DNA from: Aporhodopirellula rubra
GTDB lineage: Bacteria; Planctomycetota; Planctomycetia; Pirellulales; Pirellulaceae
Direction of reading: 5' to 3'
Length of the DNA stretch: 64,000 nucleotides
Assembly: GCF_014192335.1 (NCBI RefSeq)
Contig: NZ_JACHXU010000004.1
Location: forward strand, 62,001-126,000
The position numbers and the translations under genes are program-made. Numbering within the stretch: the stretch's first letter is position 1; each line of letters opens with the position of its first letter. Positions 46,734 through 55,119 of this stretch are shown piece by piece. Under the pieces are notes generated by a model that made no database searches, had not been told where the DNA came from, and was given only the letters and a program-made list of their open reading frames with translations.

Positions 46734-48329
46734 ATGTCCACTGTCTCCACCGATGTCGCTCGTGTTCTGATTGCCGGATCATGGCGCAACGCAACCCCGC
46801 AATCGACTTTCCATTCCACCGACCCCAATCACAACTCGGAACTCCCGCAAGCGTTCCCGGTCAGCACGTGGGAAGATTGCGAGGCCGCACTCGAAGCCGC
46901 CGACAAAGCGGCCGCGGAACTGCGTCGCGTACCGCCCGCGAAGATCGCTGAGTTCCTGTACCTCTACGCCGACAAGATCGAAGCCGCGAAAGACGCGCTC
47001 GTCGAAGCCGCATACACCGAAACCGGATTGGCCCGTTCGCCACGACTCGGCGACGTCGAGTTGCCCCGCACGAGCAACCAATTGCGGGCGGCCGCCGATT
47101 CATGCCGAAGCGGCAATTGGGCACTGCCGACAATCGATACCAAAGCCGGAATTCGTTCTTGCTATCGCCCCCTCGGTCCGGTCTGCGTCTTCGGGCCTAA
47201 CAATTTTCCGTTCGCGTTCAATAGCGTAGCCGGCGGCGACTTCGCGGCCGCGATCGCCGCAGGAAATCCGGTCATCGGAAAAGCCAACAGCTCGCACCCG
47301 GAAACCACCCGTCTCCTCGCGGAACTCGCACACGAAGCCGTTGTCGAAACCGGCCTTCCCGAAGCAACGGTTCAGTTGATCTACCGTACCAGCCATGCCG
47401 ACGGCGAACGCCTCGTCTCTGACCCGCGTGTTGGCGCCACCGGATACACCGGCAGTCGATCCGCAGGTCTGACGCTCAAATCCGCAGCCGATCGCGCCGG
47501 CAAACCGATCTACCTCGAACTATCGAGCGTGAACCCAGTTGTGATCACTCCCGGTGCACTGGTCGAACGGAACGAAACAATCGTCAACGACTTCGTCACC
47601 AGCGTCCTGATGGGAACCGGCCAATTCTGCACCAATCCTGGAATGGTGCTGCTGGTCGCCGGCGATGAAACCGAATCATTCATCAGCGACGTGAAAGATC
47701 GCTTTGCCTCGACGCAGTCGGGCACACTCCTCTCGCCTGCAGTCGCCCGGTCGTTGAGCAAGAGCGTCTCGATCCTTACTGACCTTGGTGCGGACCTGTT
47801 GACCGGCGGTGGTGAACCGGAGTCGGACCGGTGTGCATTCGCTAACACTCTGATGCGGATCGATGGCGCCAAATTTTTGTCTGACCCCGAAGGCTTCCAA
47901 ACCGAAGCGTTCGGTAACGCGTCGGTGTTGGTGGTTGCCAAAGACATCGCTGAACTGTGCGACGTCATCGATCATCTCGAAGGAAACCTCACTGGGTGCA
48001 TCTATTCCAAAGAAGACGCGAGCGAAGAAACCGACGTTGAAAAGATCTCATTCGTTCTCGAGCCAAAAGTCGGCCGAATCCTGAACGACAAAATGCCAAC
48101 GGGAGTCGCCGTCAGCGCCGCGATGAACCACGGCGGTCCGTATCCCGCGACAGGACACCCCGGTTTCACCGCCGTCGGAGTGCCCGCGTCGCTGCTGCGT
48201 TTCGGAAAGCTGACCAGCTTCGACAACATTCGTCCCACCCGTCTTCCCGCTCTTCTGCAAGACTCCGCTCCGACCGCCGAGACGATGCGACTGATCGACG
48301 GTCAGTGGCGAACGGGCGACGTAGGCTAG
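46734..48329 (+). CDS. NADP-dependent aldehyde dehydrogenase, alpha-ketoglutarate semialdehyde type
   Basis: 531 aa. ALDH signatures: GPVCVFGPNNFPFAFN (cofactor strand), LELSSVNPVV (general base Glu) and GQFCTNPGMVLL (catalytic Cys). The FGPNNFP and SRSAGLTL patterns and length fit the KGSADH/2,5-dioxovalerate dehydrogenase group (NADP+). This enzyme ends oxidative pentose and hexarate pathways at 2-oxoglutarate. The window's arabinose genes use the isomerase route, so no direct link can be claimed. A perfect-looking 14-bp hairpin lies 37 bases downstream. Confidence 0.88.
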   Translation: MSTVSTDVARVLIAGSWRNATPQSTFHSTDPNHNSELPQAFPVSTWEDCEAALEAADKAAAELRRVPPAKIAEFLYLYADKIEAAKDALVEAAYTETGLARSPRLGDVELPRTSNQLRAAADSCRSGNWALPTIDTKAGIRSCYRPLGPVCVFGPNNFPFAFNSVAGGDFAAAIAAGNPVIGKANSSHPETTRLLAELAHEAVVETGLPEATVQLIYRTSHADGERLVSDPRVGATGYTGSRSAGLTLKSAADRAGKPIYLELSSVNPVVITPGALVERNETIVNDFVTSVLMGTGQFCTNPGMVLLVAGDETESFISDVKDRFASTQSGTLLSPAVARSLSKSVSILTDLGADLLTGGGEPESDRCAFANTLMRIDGAKFLSDPEGFQTEAFGNASVLVVAKDIAELCDVIDHLEGNLTGCIYSKEDASEETDVEKISFVLEPKVGRILNDKMPTGVAVSAAMNHGGPYPATGHPGFTAVGVPASLLRFGKLTSFDNIRPTRLPALLQDSAPTAETMRLIDGQWRTGDVG

Positions 48330-48366
48330 ACGCGTCGTAGACCATACCGAGTCAACCATGATGAAC

Positions 48367-48398
48367 GGTCATCGATCGCGATTCCGCGATCGGTGACC
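48367..48398. promoter_or_regulatory. 14-bp inverted repeat after the aldehyde dehydrogenase
   Basis: GGTCATCGATCGCG (48367-48380), loop ATTC, CGCGATCGGTGACC (48385-48398): 14 pairs with one G-T. No T tract follows. It might end the transcript or act as a DNA element. Confidence 0.5.
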
Positions 48399-48750
48399 AT
48401 GCAAACCGACGAACGATCCTCTTTCGTCATCGGATCGTTTTGGTCCCGCGATCCCGATTTGCATCGCCGTAACCCACGTCGCCGGCGCCGCAGACCTGCC
48501 TGCTCGCGATCGCCGTCCTTCGCGGTCGCTCTAGATGCAGACCTGCGTGGGCAACCTTATCCCGCATCGATTCTCGATGCTCGGCAACACGTTGGCTGGC
48601 GGCCCGTCCGGCTTGCGTCAAAAAAGGATTTTTTTGGCGCACAAAATGCTACCGACACACCAACCGCGCCCGCCGTTATGGTGGCGTTACGTTGAAATCG
48701 GCCAACGCCGGTTCTCTTTCCAAGACTCCGTTACCGAGTAGAAGATTCTC
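48399..48750. other. Region upstream of catalase with repeated GCAGACCTGC
   Basis: About 350 bases without a gene. The palindrome-like decamer GCAGACCTGC occurs near 48490 and near 48537, bracketing a further inverted repeat GCGATCGC/GCGGTCGC (48506-48513, 48522-48529). An unassigned AT-richer stretch near 48617-48634 (AAAAAAGGATTTTTTTGG) follows. It presumably carries the catalase promoter; no conserved regulator site was recognised. Confidence 0.4.
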
Positions 48751-50202
48751 ATGCCAAACGAAAATCCCAAACCGACCACCACCGACGGCGGGATTCCAGT
48801 CGCCAGCGACGAGCATTCACTGACCGTCGGCCGAGACGGCCCGATCGTCTTGCACGATCACTACCTGATCGAACAAATGGCGAACTTCAACCGTGAACGG
48901 ATCCCCGAACGCCAACCTCACGCAAAGGGATCAGGTGCATTCGGATTCTTCCAAGTCACCGCCGACGTCAGCCAATACACCAAAGCCGTCGTCTTTCAGC
49001 CTGGCGCCAAGACCGACACGCTGATGCGATTCTCAACCGTCGCGGGCGAACGCGGGAGCCCGGACACATGGCGTGACCCACGCGGATTTTCGATCAAGTT
49101 CTACACTCCCGAGGGGAACTACGACATGGTCGGAAACAACACGCCGGTTTTTTTCATTCGTGACCCGATGAAGTTCCAACACTTCATCCGCTCGCAAAAA
49201 CGACGAGCCGATAACGGGCTGCGTGACCACGACATGCAGTGGGACTTCTGGACGTTGTCCCCTGAATCGGCACACCAAGTCGCGTGGTTAATGGGCGATC
49301 GTGGGATCCCCAAAAATTGGCGACACATGAACGGCTATTCCAGCCACACGTACATGTGGGTCAACGCAGCGGGAGAAAGGTTTTGGGTGAAGTACCATTT
49401 CAAAACCGACCAAGGAAACGACTTCCTCACGCAAGACGAAGCCGAGCGAATCGCCGGTGCCGATTCAGACTATCACCGCCGCGACCTCTTCAACTCGATC
49501 AAGAATGGCGACCATCCGAGCTGGACGTTGAAGGTTCAAATAATGCCTTTCGAGGAAGCGAAAACGTATCGCTTCAACCCGTTCGATTTGACCAAGGTTT
49601 GGCCGCATTCTGACTACCCACTGCACGAGGTCGGCAAACTCACCCTCCATCGCAACCCGACCGACTTTCACACCGAAATCGAACAAGCTGCGTTTGAGCC
49701 TAACAACATGATCCAGGGTATCGGCGCGAGCCCCGACAAGATGTTACTCGGGCGCATGTTTGCGTACGCCGACGCCCACCGCGCTCGCATGGGGGTCAAC
49801 TACAAACAAATTCCCGTCAACCGTCCACGATGCCCCGTCCATAGCTATAGCAAAGACGGTGCCCTGCGAGTCGACAATGTTACCGACCCGGTCTACGCGC
49901 CGAACTCCAAAGGTGGCCCGAAGGCGGACGGCGAACGTTTCCCAGACTCGGCAACGTGGTCAGCCGACGGTGAATTTGTTCGTGCCGCCTACACACTCCG
50001 CAAGGATGACGACGACTGGGGACAAGCAGGCACGTTAGTACGTGAGGTGATGGATGACGCCGCACGCGACCGTCTCGTCTCAAACGTCGTTGGCCATCTC
50101 AAGCAAGACGTTACCGAACCCGTTCTCAAGCGTGCCTTCGAATACTGGCGAAACATTGACCAAACGGTCGGAGACCGCATCGCCAAAGGCGTCTCCGGAT
50201 AG
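48751..50202 (+). CDS. Monofunctional heme catalase
   Basis: 483 aa, clade-3-like size. The active-site His is His57 in [13 protein letters not shown], the Asn lies in [15 protein letters not shown] and the proximal heme-ligand Tyr in [14 protein letters not shown]. Further matches are [20 protein letters not shown] and [17 protein letters not shown]. Catalase splits hydrogen peroxide to water and oxygen in the cytoplasm. The [17 protein letters not shown] start is typical of the small-subunit enzymes. Monocistronic; a perfect hairpin follows after 42 bases. Confidence 0.96.
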   Translation: MPNENPKPTTTDGGIPVASDEHSLTVGRDGPIVLHDHYLIEQMANFNRERIPERQPHAKGSGAFGFFQVTADVSQYTKAVVFQPGAKTDTLMRFSTVAGERGSPDTWRDPRGFSIKFYTPEGNYDMVGNNTPVFFIRDPMKFQHFIRSQKRRADNGLRDHDMQWDFWTLSPESAHQVAWLMGDRGIPKNWRHMNGYSSHTYMWVNAAGERFWVKYHFKTDQGNDFLTQDEAERIAGADSDYHRRDLFNSIKNGDHPSWTLKVQIMPFEEAKTYRFNPFDLTKVWPHSDYPLHEVGKLTLHRNPTDFHTEIEQAAFEPNNMIQGIGASPDKMLLGRMFAYADAHRARMGVNYKQIPVNRPRCPVHSYSKDGALRVDNVTDPVYAPNSKGGPKADGERFPDSATWSADGEFVRAAYTLRKDDDDWGQAGTLVREVMDDAARDRLVSNVVGHLKQDVTEPVLKRAFEYWRNIDQTVGDRIAKGVSG

Positions 50203-50244
50203 AGCGTTTCCACAATTGATGTAAACTCACCATCCGCAGCCCGT

Positions 50245-50273
50245 TCGCCCGACGGTAGTCCACCGTCGGGCGA
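50245..50273. promoter_or_regulatory. Perfect 12-bp hairpin after catalase
   Basis: TCGCCCGACGGT (50245-50256), loop AGTCC, ACCGTCGGGCGA (50262-50273). The GACGGTAG/GTCCACCGT words also occur in the repeat at 30982-31041. No T tract follows. Confidence 0.6.
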
Positions 50274-50711
50274 CGGCAAAGCCCACATTAATGAATATGA
50301 CCTGGGTTTCTATCAAACACCAAATTCGTGATCACACCCATAATGCGAACTCAACACGTGCTCGAACCGAGGAATCGGTTGACGGCATTCTTCTCGTTCC
50401 GGTTCTCTGCAGACGCGTGATTCGATAGCGATCCCTTGATTTCGCGTTCTTCTCCAATCACGCACTTCGAGTGTCTAAGATTCAGTTACGATAAGATGAA
50501 TCTGCGTGGAAAATTCTAAGCAGACCATTGCCACCACTCATGCGAGGTCCAAGGATTCAGTTGCGGGCGAACCGCTCGCGTACGTAACCTTCAGCTTCGC
50601 AACGCTTGAGTTGGGCAAATGATTCTCCAAAAAGAGCATCACGCATTGACCGCTGCGCCGCAGTCACGCCGCCACCCCTATGATCTTGGAAAACGCTCTC
50701 CCGAGGCATCG
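50274..50711. other. Intergenic region upstream of the 50712 gene
   Basis: About 440 bases, more AT-rich than the neighbouring genes. No ORF with motifs, RNA gene or long repeat was recognised. It presumably carries the promoter of the two small genes that follow. Confidence 0.45.
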
Positions 50712-51320
50712 ATGAGTCGAACCGCCCAACAGATCGCTGATGATATCCGGGGATTTGTCTCGTCATCTTATCCAGACATGGACGTGCGGGTCGAGCATTG
50801 GCAGCAGGATCCATCGCGTTTAGCCGTCTACTTCACAGACGCAAAGTTTGCACTGATCTATCCGTACCAACGTTGGCACTTTCTCGCCAACCTGATTCCC
50901 TCTGACTATCAAGAGCAGAATCTTTCAACGTCGGTTTGGTTCGAACTGGCGCCCGGCGAATCGCCTGACGATTTAAGTTACCCCGACGAAGAATTGATCG
51001 CGGATATCACACCCGACGTCATGCGAATCCTCACGGCGATCGGCTTCTTTCGCAAACTCGACGACATCATGTGCCCCAACGACACGACCGTAAGGCGTGC
51101 TCAGTGTTGGGGTGACTATCGCAACGCAAAGCCTCTCCTATTAAGCAATGGCATCACTGAAAACGAACTCTTCGATGTCTTTCACGTTTTGATGCTTCAG
51201 GGCGGATTCTGCGACTGCGAAATCCTTTACAATGTGTTGGATGAGAACCGGCTCAAAGCGGAGTACTGGCAGGCCAAGTCGAGTGGGATCGAGCCATACG
51301 ATCCACATCAAAAAACGTGA
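50712..51320 (+). CDS. Small soluble protein of unknown function, possibly DUF2695-like C-terminus
   Basis: 202 aa from ATG at 50712 (MSRTAQQIADDIRGF); the open frame upstream to 50619 is not coding-like. Residues 15-130 form an alpha/beta domain (VRVEHWQQDPSRLAVYFTDA, LAVYFTDAKFALIYPYQRWH). The C-terminal part, ELFDVFHVLMLQGGFCDCEI, has a GGFCDC motif of the kind seen in DUF2695 and in proteins that sense small ligands, but that match is uncertain. No signal peptide. The stop overlaps the start of the next gene by 4 bases (GTGA), so the two are co-translated. Confidence 0.65.
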   Translation: MSRTAQQIADDIRGFVSSSYPDMDVRVEHWQQDPSRLAVYFTDAKFALIYPYQRWHFLANLIPSDYQEQNLSTSVWFELAPGESPDDLSYPDEELIADITPDVMRILTAIGFFRKLDDIMCPNDTTVRRAQCWGDYRNAKPLLLSNGITENELFDVFHVLMLQGGFCDCEILYNVLDENRLKAEYWQAKSSGIEPYDPHQKT

Positions 51321-51793
51321 ACCCGTACGCTCCTCCCAACGCCGAATCGCTCGACTTCACACGAACAGGAGTGACGCTGATCCCGCGTCCACTCGCCCGG
51401 CATACGAGCAAAGTCGTTTATCGATTCGGTCTTTTTCAATTTGTCTGGCCCATCGCCATCGCCTACTGGACAGACTCACTGCCAATTGACATTTGGGCAT
51501 TCTTTATCACATCGAATGGGTTAAGCGTCCGTCCGAGTTCTTTCAAACGCATCCCGTGGACAGCTTTGATGTGCCTTATCTACCCGATTGCCTTGATCGG
51601 ATCCTTCACTCAATACGACCCGTTTGACATTTGGAACTGGGTGCCGACGCGTTTCTCGCCCGTTTTTTCTCTGCAGCTACTCTCGTCGGCATGGGCCTTC
51701 TACGCGATCGCATGCATTCTCCGTTGTCACTTCGCACATCAACGCAAAGACATTCAATCTCACGATGCGTTCTCCTCAGACATGGCCGATTGA
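51317..51793 (+). CDS. Small membrane protein with NPYAPP N-terminus
   Basis: 158 aa from the GTG of a GTGA overlap. NPYAPPNAES at the start is a common planctomycete opening of small inner-membrane proteins. Three or four hydrophobic segments follow (FGLFQFVWPIAIAYW, IDIWAFFITSNGL, ALMCLIYPIALIG, LQLLSSAWAFYAIACIL). No transporter or enzyme motif. Its function is unknown, but coupling to the 50712 gene suggests a shared role. Confidence 0.7.
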   Translation: MNPYAPPNAESLDFTRTGVTLIPRPLARHTSKVVYRFGLFQFVWPIAIAYWTDSLPIDIWAFFITSNGLSVRPSSFKRIPWTALMCLIYPIALIGSFTQYDPFDIWNWVPTRFSPVFSLQLLSSAWAFYAIACILRCHFAHQRKDIQSHDAFSSDMAD

Positions 51794-51914
51794 CGGAGGC
51801 CACTCGCCCTAAAATCTCATCCCGCTCAGATAGCCAATACTGATTCTGCTACATTTTGAGGTCGTGCAACGTTCTGACGAACAGCCCCCACAAACGACGA
51901 CCATCAGTAAGAAT

Positions 51915-53828
51915 ATGAATAGGATCACCTCGCGAGTCATCACGGCATGTTGGATACTACTGGCCCTGTTGGCGCGTCCTTCTGTCGGACAGGAAGACAC
52001 GAAACCCGTCACGCAACCAACCATCGAACTGCCAAACAAAGAATCGTTTCACCTGTTTGTATTAGCAGGCCAATCCAACATGGCAGGACGCGGCGAAGTG
52101 ACCGACGCCGATCGCCAACCGCACGACCGAGTGTTCATGTGGACCGAGGACCAGCAGTGGGTGCCCGCGATCGATCCGATGCATTTCGACAAACCCAAGA
52201 TCGCGGGCGTGGGACCGGGCCGATCTTTCGGAATCAGCCTAGCAAACTCGCATCCTGATATCTCCATTGGGCTGATCCCCTGTGCGGTCGGTGGATCGCC
52301 GATTGAGTGTTGGTTGCCCGGAGGATTCCATGAGTCAACCAAAACACACCCCTATGACGACGCGGTCAAACGCATCCACGCCGCGGCAAAACATGGCACG
52401 ATCAAAGGGATTCTGTGGCACCAGGGCGAAGGTGACTCAACGCCGAAACGCTCCCAACAATACAAGACCAATCTGCTCGACGTCCTCAACGGATTGCGTG
52501 CCGAATGCGGGAGCGATCCGGTCGTCTTGATCGGCCAACTCGGACAATTTCCCGAGCGTCCCTGGAATGACTCAAGACGCCGAGTGAACTGGGCTCACCG
52601 ACAGGTCGCACTTGAACTGCCCCATGCCGCCTTTGTGTCATCCGATGGGTTAACGCCCAAGCCAGACAACACACACTTCAACCGTTTTTCGGCGGTCTTG
52701 TTCGGATACAAATACGCCGAGGCCTATCACAACCTGCAAAACGCGATCCCGCATGATCAAACCGACGCTGTGGTCGACGCACCCGATCAACTGAGAGACC
52801 TTCTTCGTCGCGACGAACCGCTCGATTCCAAAGCGGGCCAACTATTTTCTTCATGCCACGCTTGGTTAACTCCACAGGAACGCTTGCAAGCGGTCAAGCG
52901 GATTAAGGAACCGGAATTCTGGGTCGCCGAAAACATTCGCGGCTATCCTCTCGCCGAACAGGTTGCCTTGCTGAGCGTGACTGATTTTTCGAACGCGTCC
53001 GATGAATTGGCACACCGAGTAGCCGACGTTTCCACGATGTGGGCCGTAACGGATGTCGATGCCACTCGGCAATGGTTATCAGGAATTGAGTCGGACTACT
53101 GTCGTGCTCACGGGTTGGAAGCGGTGCTAGCAACCATTCACGAACGAGCCCCATTGGCGAGCCTTGATCTGCTTCGCCGCCTTAATGATCAGGAAGCCGA
53201 AGACTTGATCGGTTACACGGAGATGCCTGAGTTTGACCTCGATGCTCAGACGTGGGCCAAAGAAGTTGCGAAGTTTGAATCGGATCGTTTACGCAGTTTT
53301 CTGCAATCAGGATCCGTGGTTTGGAAGTTGGCAACGGAAGATACCGATGCCGCGCTAAACTACATCGCGGGCCTCCCTCAGGGCCAACAGAACCCACGAC
53401 AAGGATGGCAGATCATCGCAACTTGGATGCGTCAAAAACCGTCACCGCCTTCCCTGATCCTTGAGTGGATCGAAACGCGTCTTCCGGAGCATCTCCGTTC
53501 GGACGACCACTACCAACTGATTGCCCAGTGGTGGCACCCGATCGATCGTGCCAGTTTGGTGGAGTGGATCGATAGCCTGCCGCCGAGCAAACGTCGTGAC
53601 GAAGCCTTGCAAGGTTTCATCGGCGAAGAATCCCATGCCGACATCGATTCCGCGTATCAATGGGCGAGCCAAATCCAGAACGAATCAGATCGCCGGCTAG
53701 TCAATGCCCGACTCTTGCGACGCTGGCTCTCTGATTCCCCCGATATCGTTGGCAAGCTACTGCCAAACGCGGACGTAACGGACGAAGATCGACAGGACCT
53801 CGAACGACGACTTCGCGGCAAACGGTAG
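51915..53828 (+). CDS. Exported sialate O-acetylesterase-like (SASA) protein with C-terminal repeats
   Basis: 637 aa from ATG at 51915 (MNRITSRVITACWILLALLA is a signal peptide); a longer GTG-started frame from 51864 is unlikely. The CE6/SASA domain (about 45-290) shows FVLAGQSNMAGRG (nucleophile Ser54), GGSPIECW, ILWHQGEGDS and the Asp/His dyad around KPDNTHFN. Such enzymes remove O-acetyl groups from sialic acids or xylan-type sugars. The last about 340 residues are helical and repeat-like (AQTWAKEVAKFESDRLRSFL, EWIDSLPPSKRRDEALQGFI), and have no recognised fold. Stands alone, upstream of the pseudogene. Confidence 0.85.
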   Translation: MNRITSRVITACWILLALLARPSVGQEDTKPVTQPTIELPNKESFHLFVLAGQSNMAGRGEVTDADRQPHDRVFMWTEDQQWVPAIDPMHFDKPKIAGVGPGRSFGISLANSHPDISIGLIPCAVGGSPIECWLPGGFHESTKTHPYDDAVKRIHAAAKHGTIKGILWHQGEGDSTPKRSQQYKTNLLDVLNGLRAECGSDPVVLIGQLGQFPERPWNDSRRRVNWAHRQVALELPHAAFVSSDGLTPKPDNTHFNRFSAVLFGYKYAEAYHNLQNAIPHDQTDAVVDAPDQLRDLLRRDEPLDSKAGQLFSSCHAWLTPQERLQAVKRIKEPEFWVAENIRGYPLAEQVALLSVTDFSNASDELAHRVADVSTMWAVTDVDATRQWLSGIESDYCRAHGLEAVLATIHERAPLASLDLLRRLNDQEAEDLIGYTEMPEFDLDAQTWAKEVAKFESDRLRSFLQSGSVVWKLATEDTDAALNYIAGLPQGQQNPRQGWQIIATWMRQKPSPPSLILEWIETRLPEHLRSDDHYQLIAQWWHPIDRASLVEWIDSLPPSKRRDEALQGFIGEESHADIDSAYQWASQIQNESDRRLVNARLLRRWLSDSPDIVGKLLPNADVTDEDRQDLERRLRGKR

Positions 53829-54053
53829 CCCACCGAGGCTCGCAGCGAAAAATGCCACACGGCTGTTCTCGCCACGAAAAGGGCACGCCGAATTGAGACC
53901 ACGCCCCCCGCAAATCAAGATTCCTCAAGCCGCGCGTCGAGAATTCACTTCTATTAAGCGAGGAAGCCTGCGCGAGTTTGCACGCGTTCAAAAAGACACA
54001 TTTTTGGGCCGTCAGACTCATCCCCACGCTTCCAAACCTTTCGATGAACGAAA

Positions 54054-55083
54054 GTGAAGCTGACAATGACTGACTGGTTGAGAACTGCCTGGAACGCCCA
54101 AAGCCGGAAACACAGTCAATCTCGAAAACAGCGTCACCGCCCCAAATGCCGCCGTGGACTCCAACGCCACGTCGAATCACTCGAAGCCCGTCGCTTGCTC
54201 GCCGCCGACGTTATCAGCCTCGAAGAAACGCAAATACTCGCCGAGCACGCCAAAAGCATCTGGGAGTCTACTGGACTTTCCAGTGAGCAGATTCAGGAAC
54301 TGGAAAGCCTGCAGTATCAGGTGGCGGATCTCGGCGAGAACAAACTTGCTCAGTATCGGGTGGGTGTGATCACGATCGACGACAACGCGGCCGGGAATCT
54401 GTGGTTCGTTGATCAGACGCCGTTGGTCAATGAAGAGTTCCACGAAGTGAATGGCGTGTTCACACCTGATACTGCTACGCTCGCGATGGGCAAGATGATC
54501 TATTGACGGCCTTGTTGCATGAACAGGATCATGCACTGGGGCTCGACGGCCGTGTTGATTCCAGCGATGTGATGAACGATGGACTGCAGAGCGGAGTCAG
54601 GCGACTGCCCTTCATGGATCAAGCCGCTGAGGTCGATCCGGGGTCGATTCAAACCGTCGAATATTTGACCTCCGTTTCCACCGGTGGCAATCAGTTGATC
54701 GACAACCGGATGCCCTACGGCACCGTGAACCATGCCGTCGCGCTGACCGGCCTGTTTCCTAGCCGCAATCTCACCGATGGCGAACCGATGATTGGTTCGG
54801 AAGAGATGTTTGCAGGCAATTTTGCGCCGCGCGGCTATGCGTTAGCACATGGCCAGCTGCTACAGATTGCTCAGAACTCGGCCTTGAATCCGACATCGAT
54901 TCGACCCCCGACTCAATTAGGGCATCCACATTCGGACTAACTTCACTCAACACGAAAACCGTCGCTGATCCCGTTTCCGTAGATCAGTGGGGACTCGCGG
55001 TTGACAAGGCATTTGAGCCGCACGAAGAACCAACCGACGAATCCGACCTTCCTTTCTGGGAACTCGTCAACGATCTCTTTTAA
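54054..55083 (+). pseudogene. Broken LEPR-XLL / matrixin-like / phage tail-collar protein gene
   Basis: The gene is split over three frames. Part 1 (54054-54506): a basic start, VESLEARRLLAADV (LEPR-XLL-like surface signal, about 41-54), and a metzincin-side segment; it stops at TGA 54504-54506. Part 2 (from 54503): LTALLHEQDHALGLD, the zinc motif HEXXHXXGXXD, then DGEPMIGSEEMFAGNFAPRG and YALAHGQLLQIAQNSAL, a phage tail-collar (microcystin-dependent-protein-like) start. Its expected continuation is missing; part 2 shifts to frame 1 near 54880-54900, which ends in LPFWELVNDLF at TAA 55081. Two frameshifts and an internal deletion make it nonfunctional. Confidence 0.75.
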
Positions 55084-55119
55084 CTCAAATCCTATGCTTC
55101 GGAAGCGTTCAGGCGGTTC

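Noticed and set aside
46734-48329. Link of the KGSADH-type dehydrogenase to the arabinose locus
   Set aside because: Eight kilobases away on the other strand and belonging to an oxidative pathway, while the locus uses the isomerase route.
54503-54940. Separate 145-aa gene
   Set aside because: Its start is inside the previous frame, and both ends continue another frame, so it is part of a broken gene.
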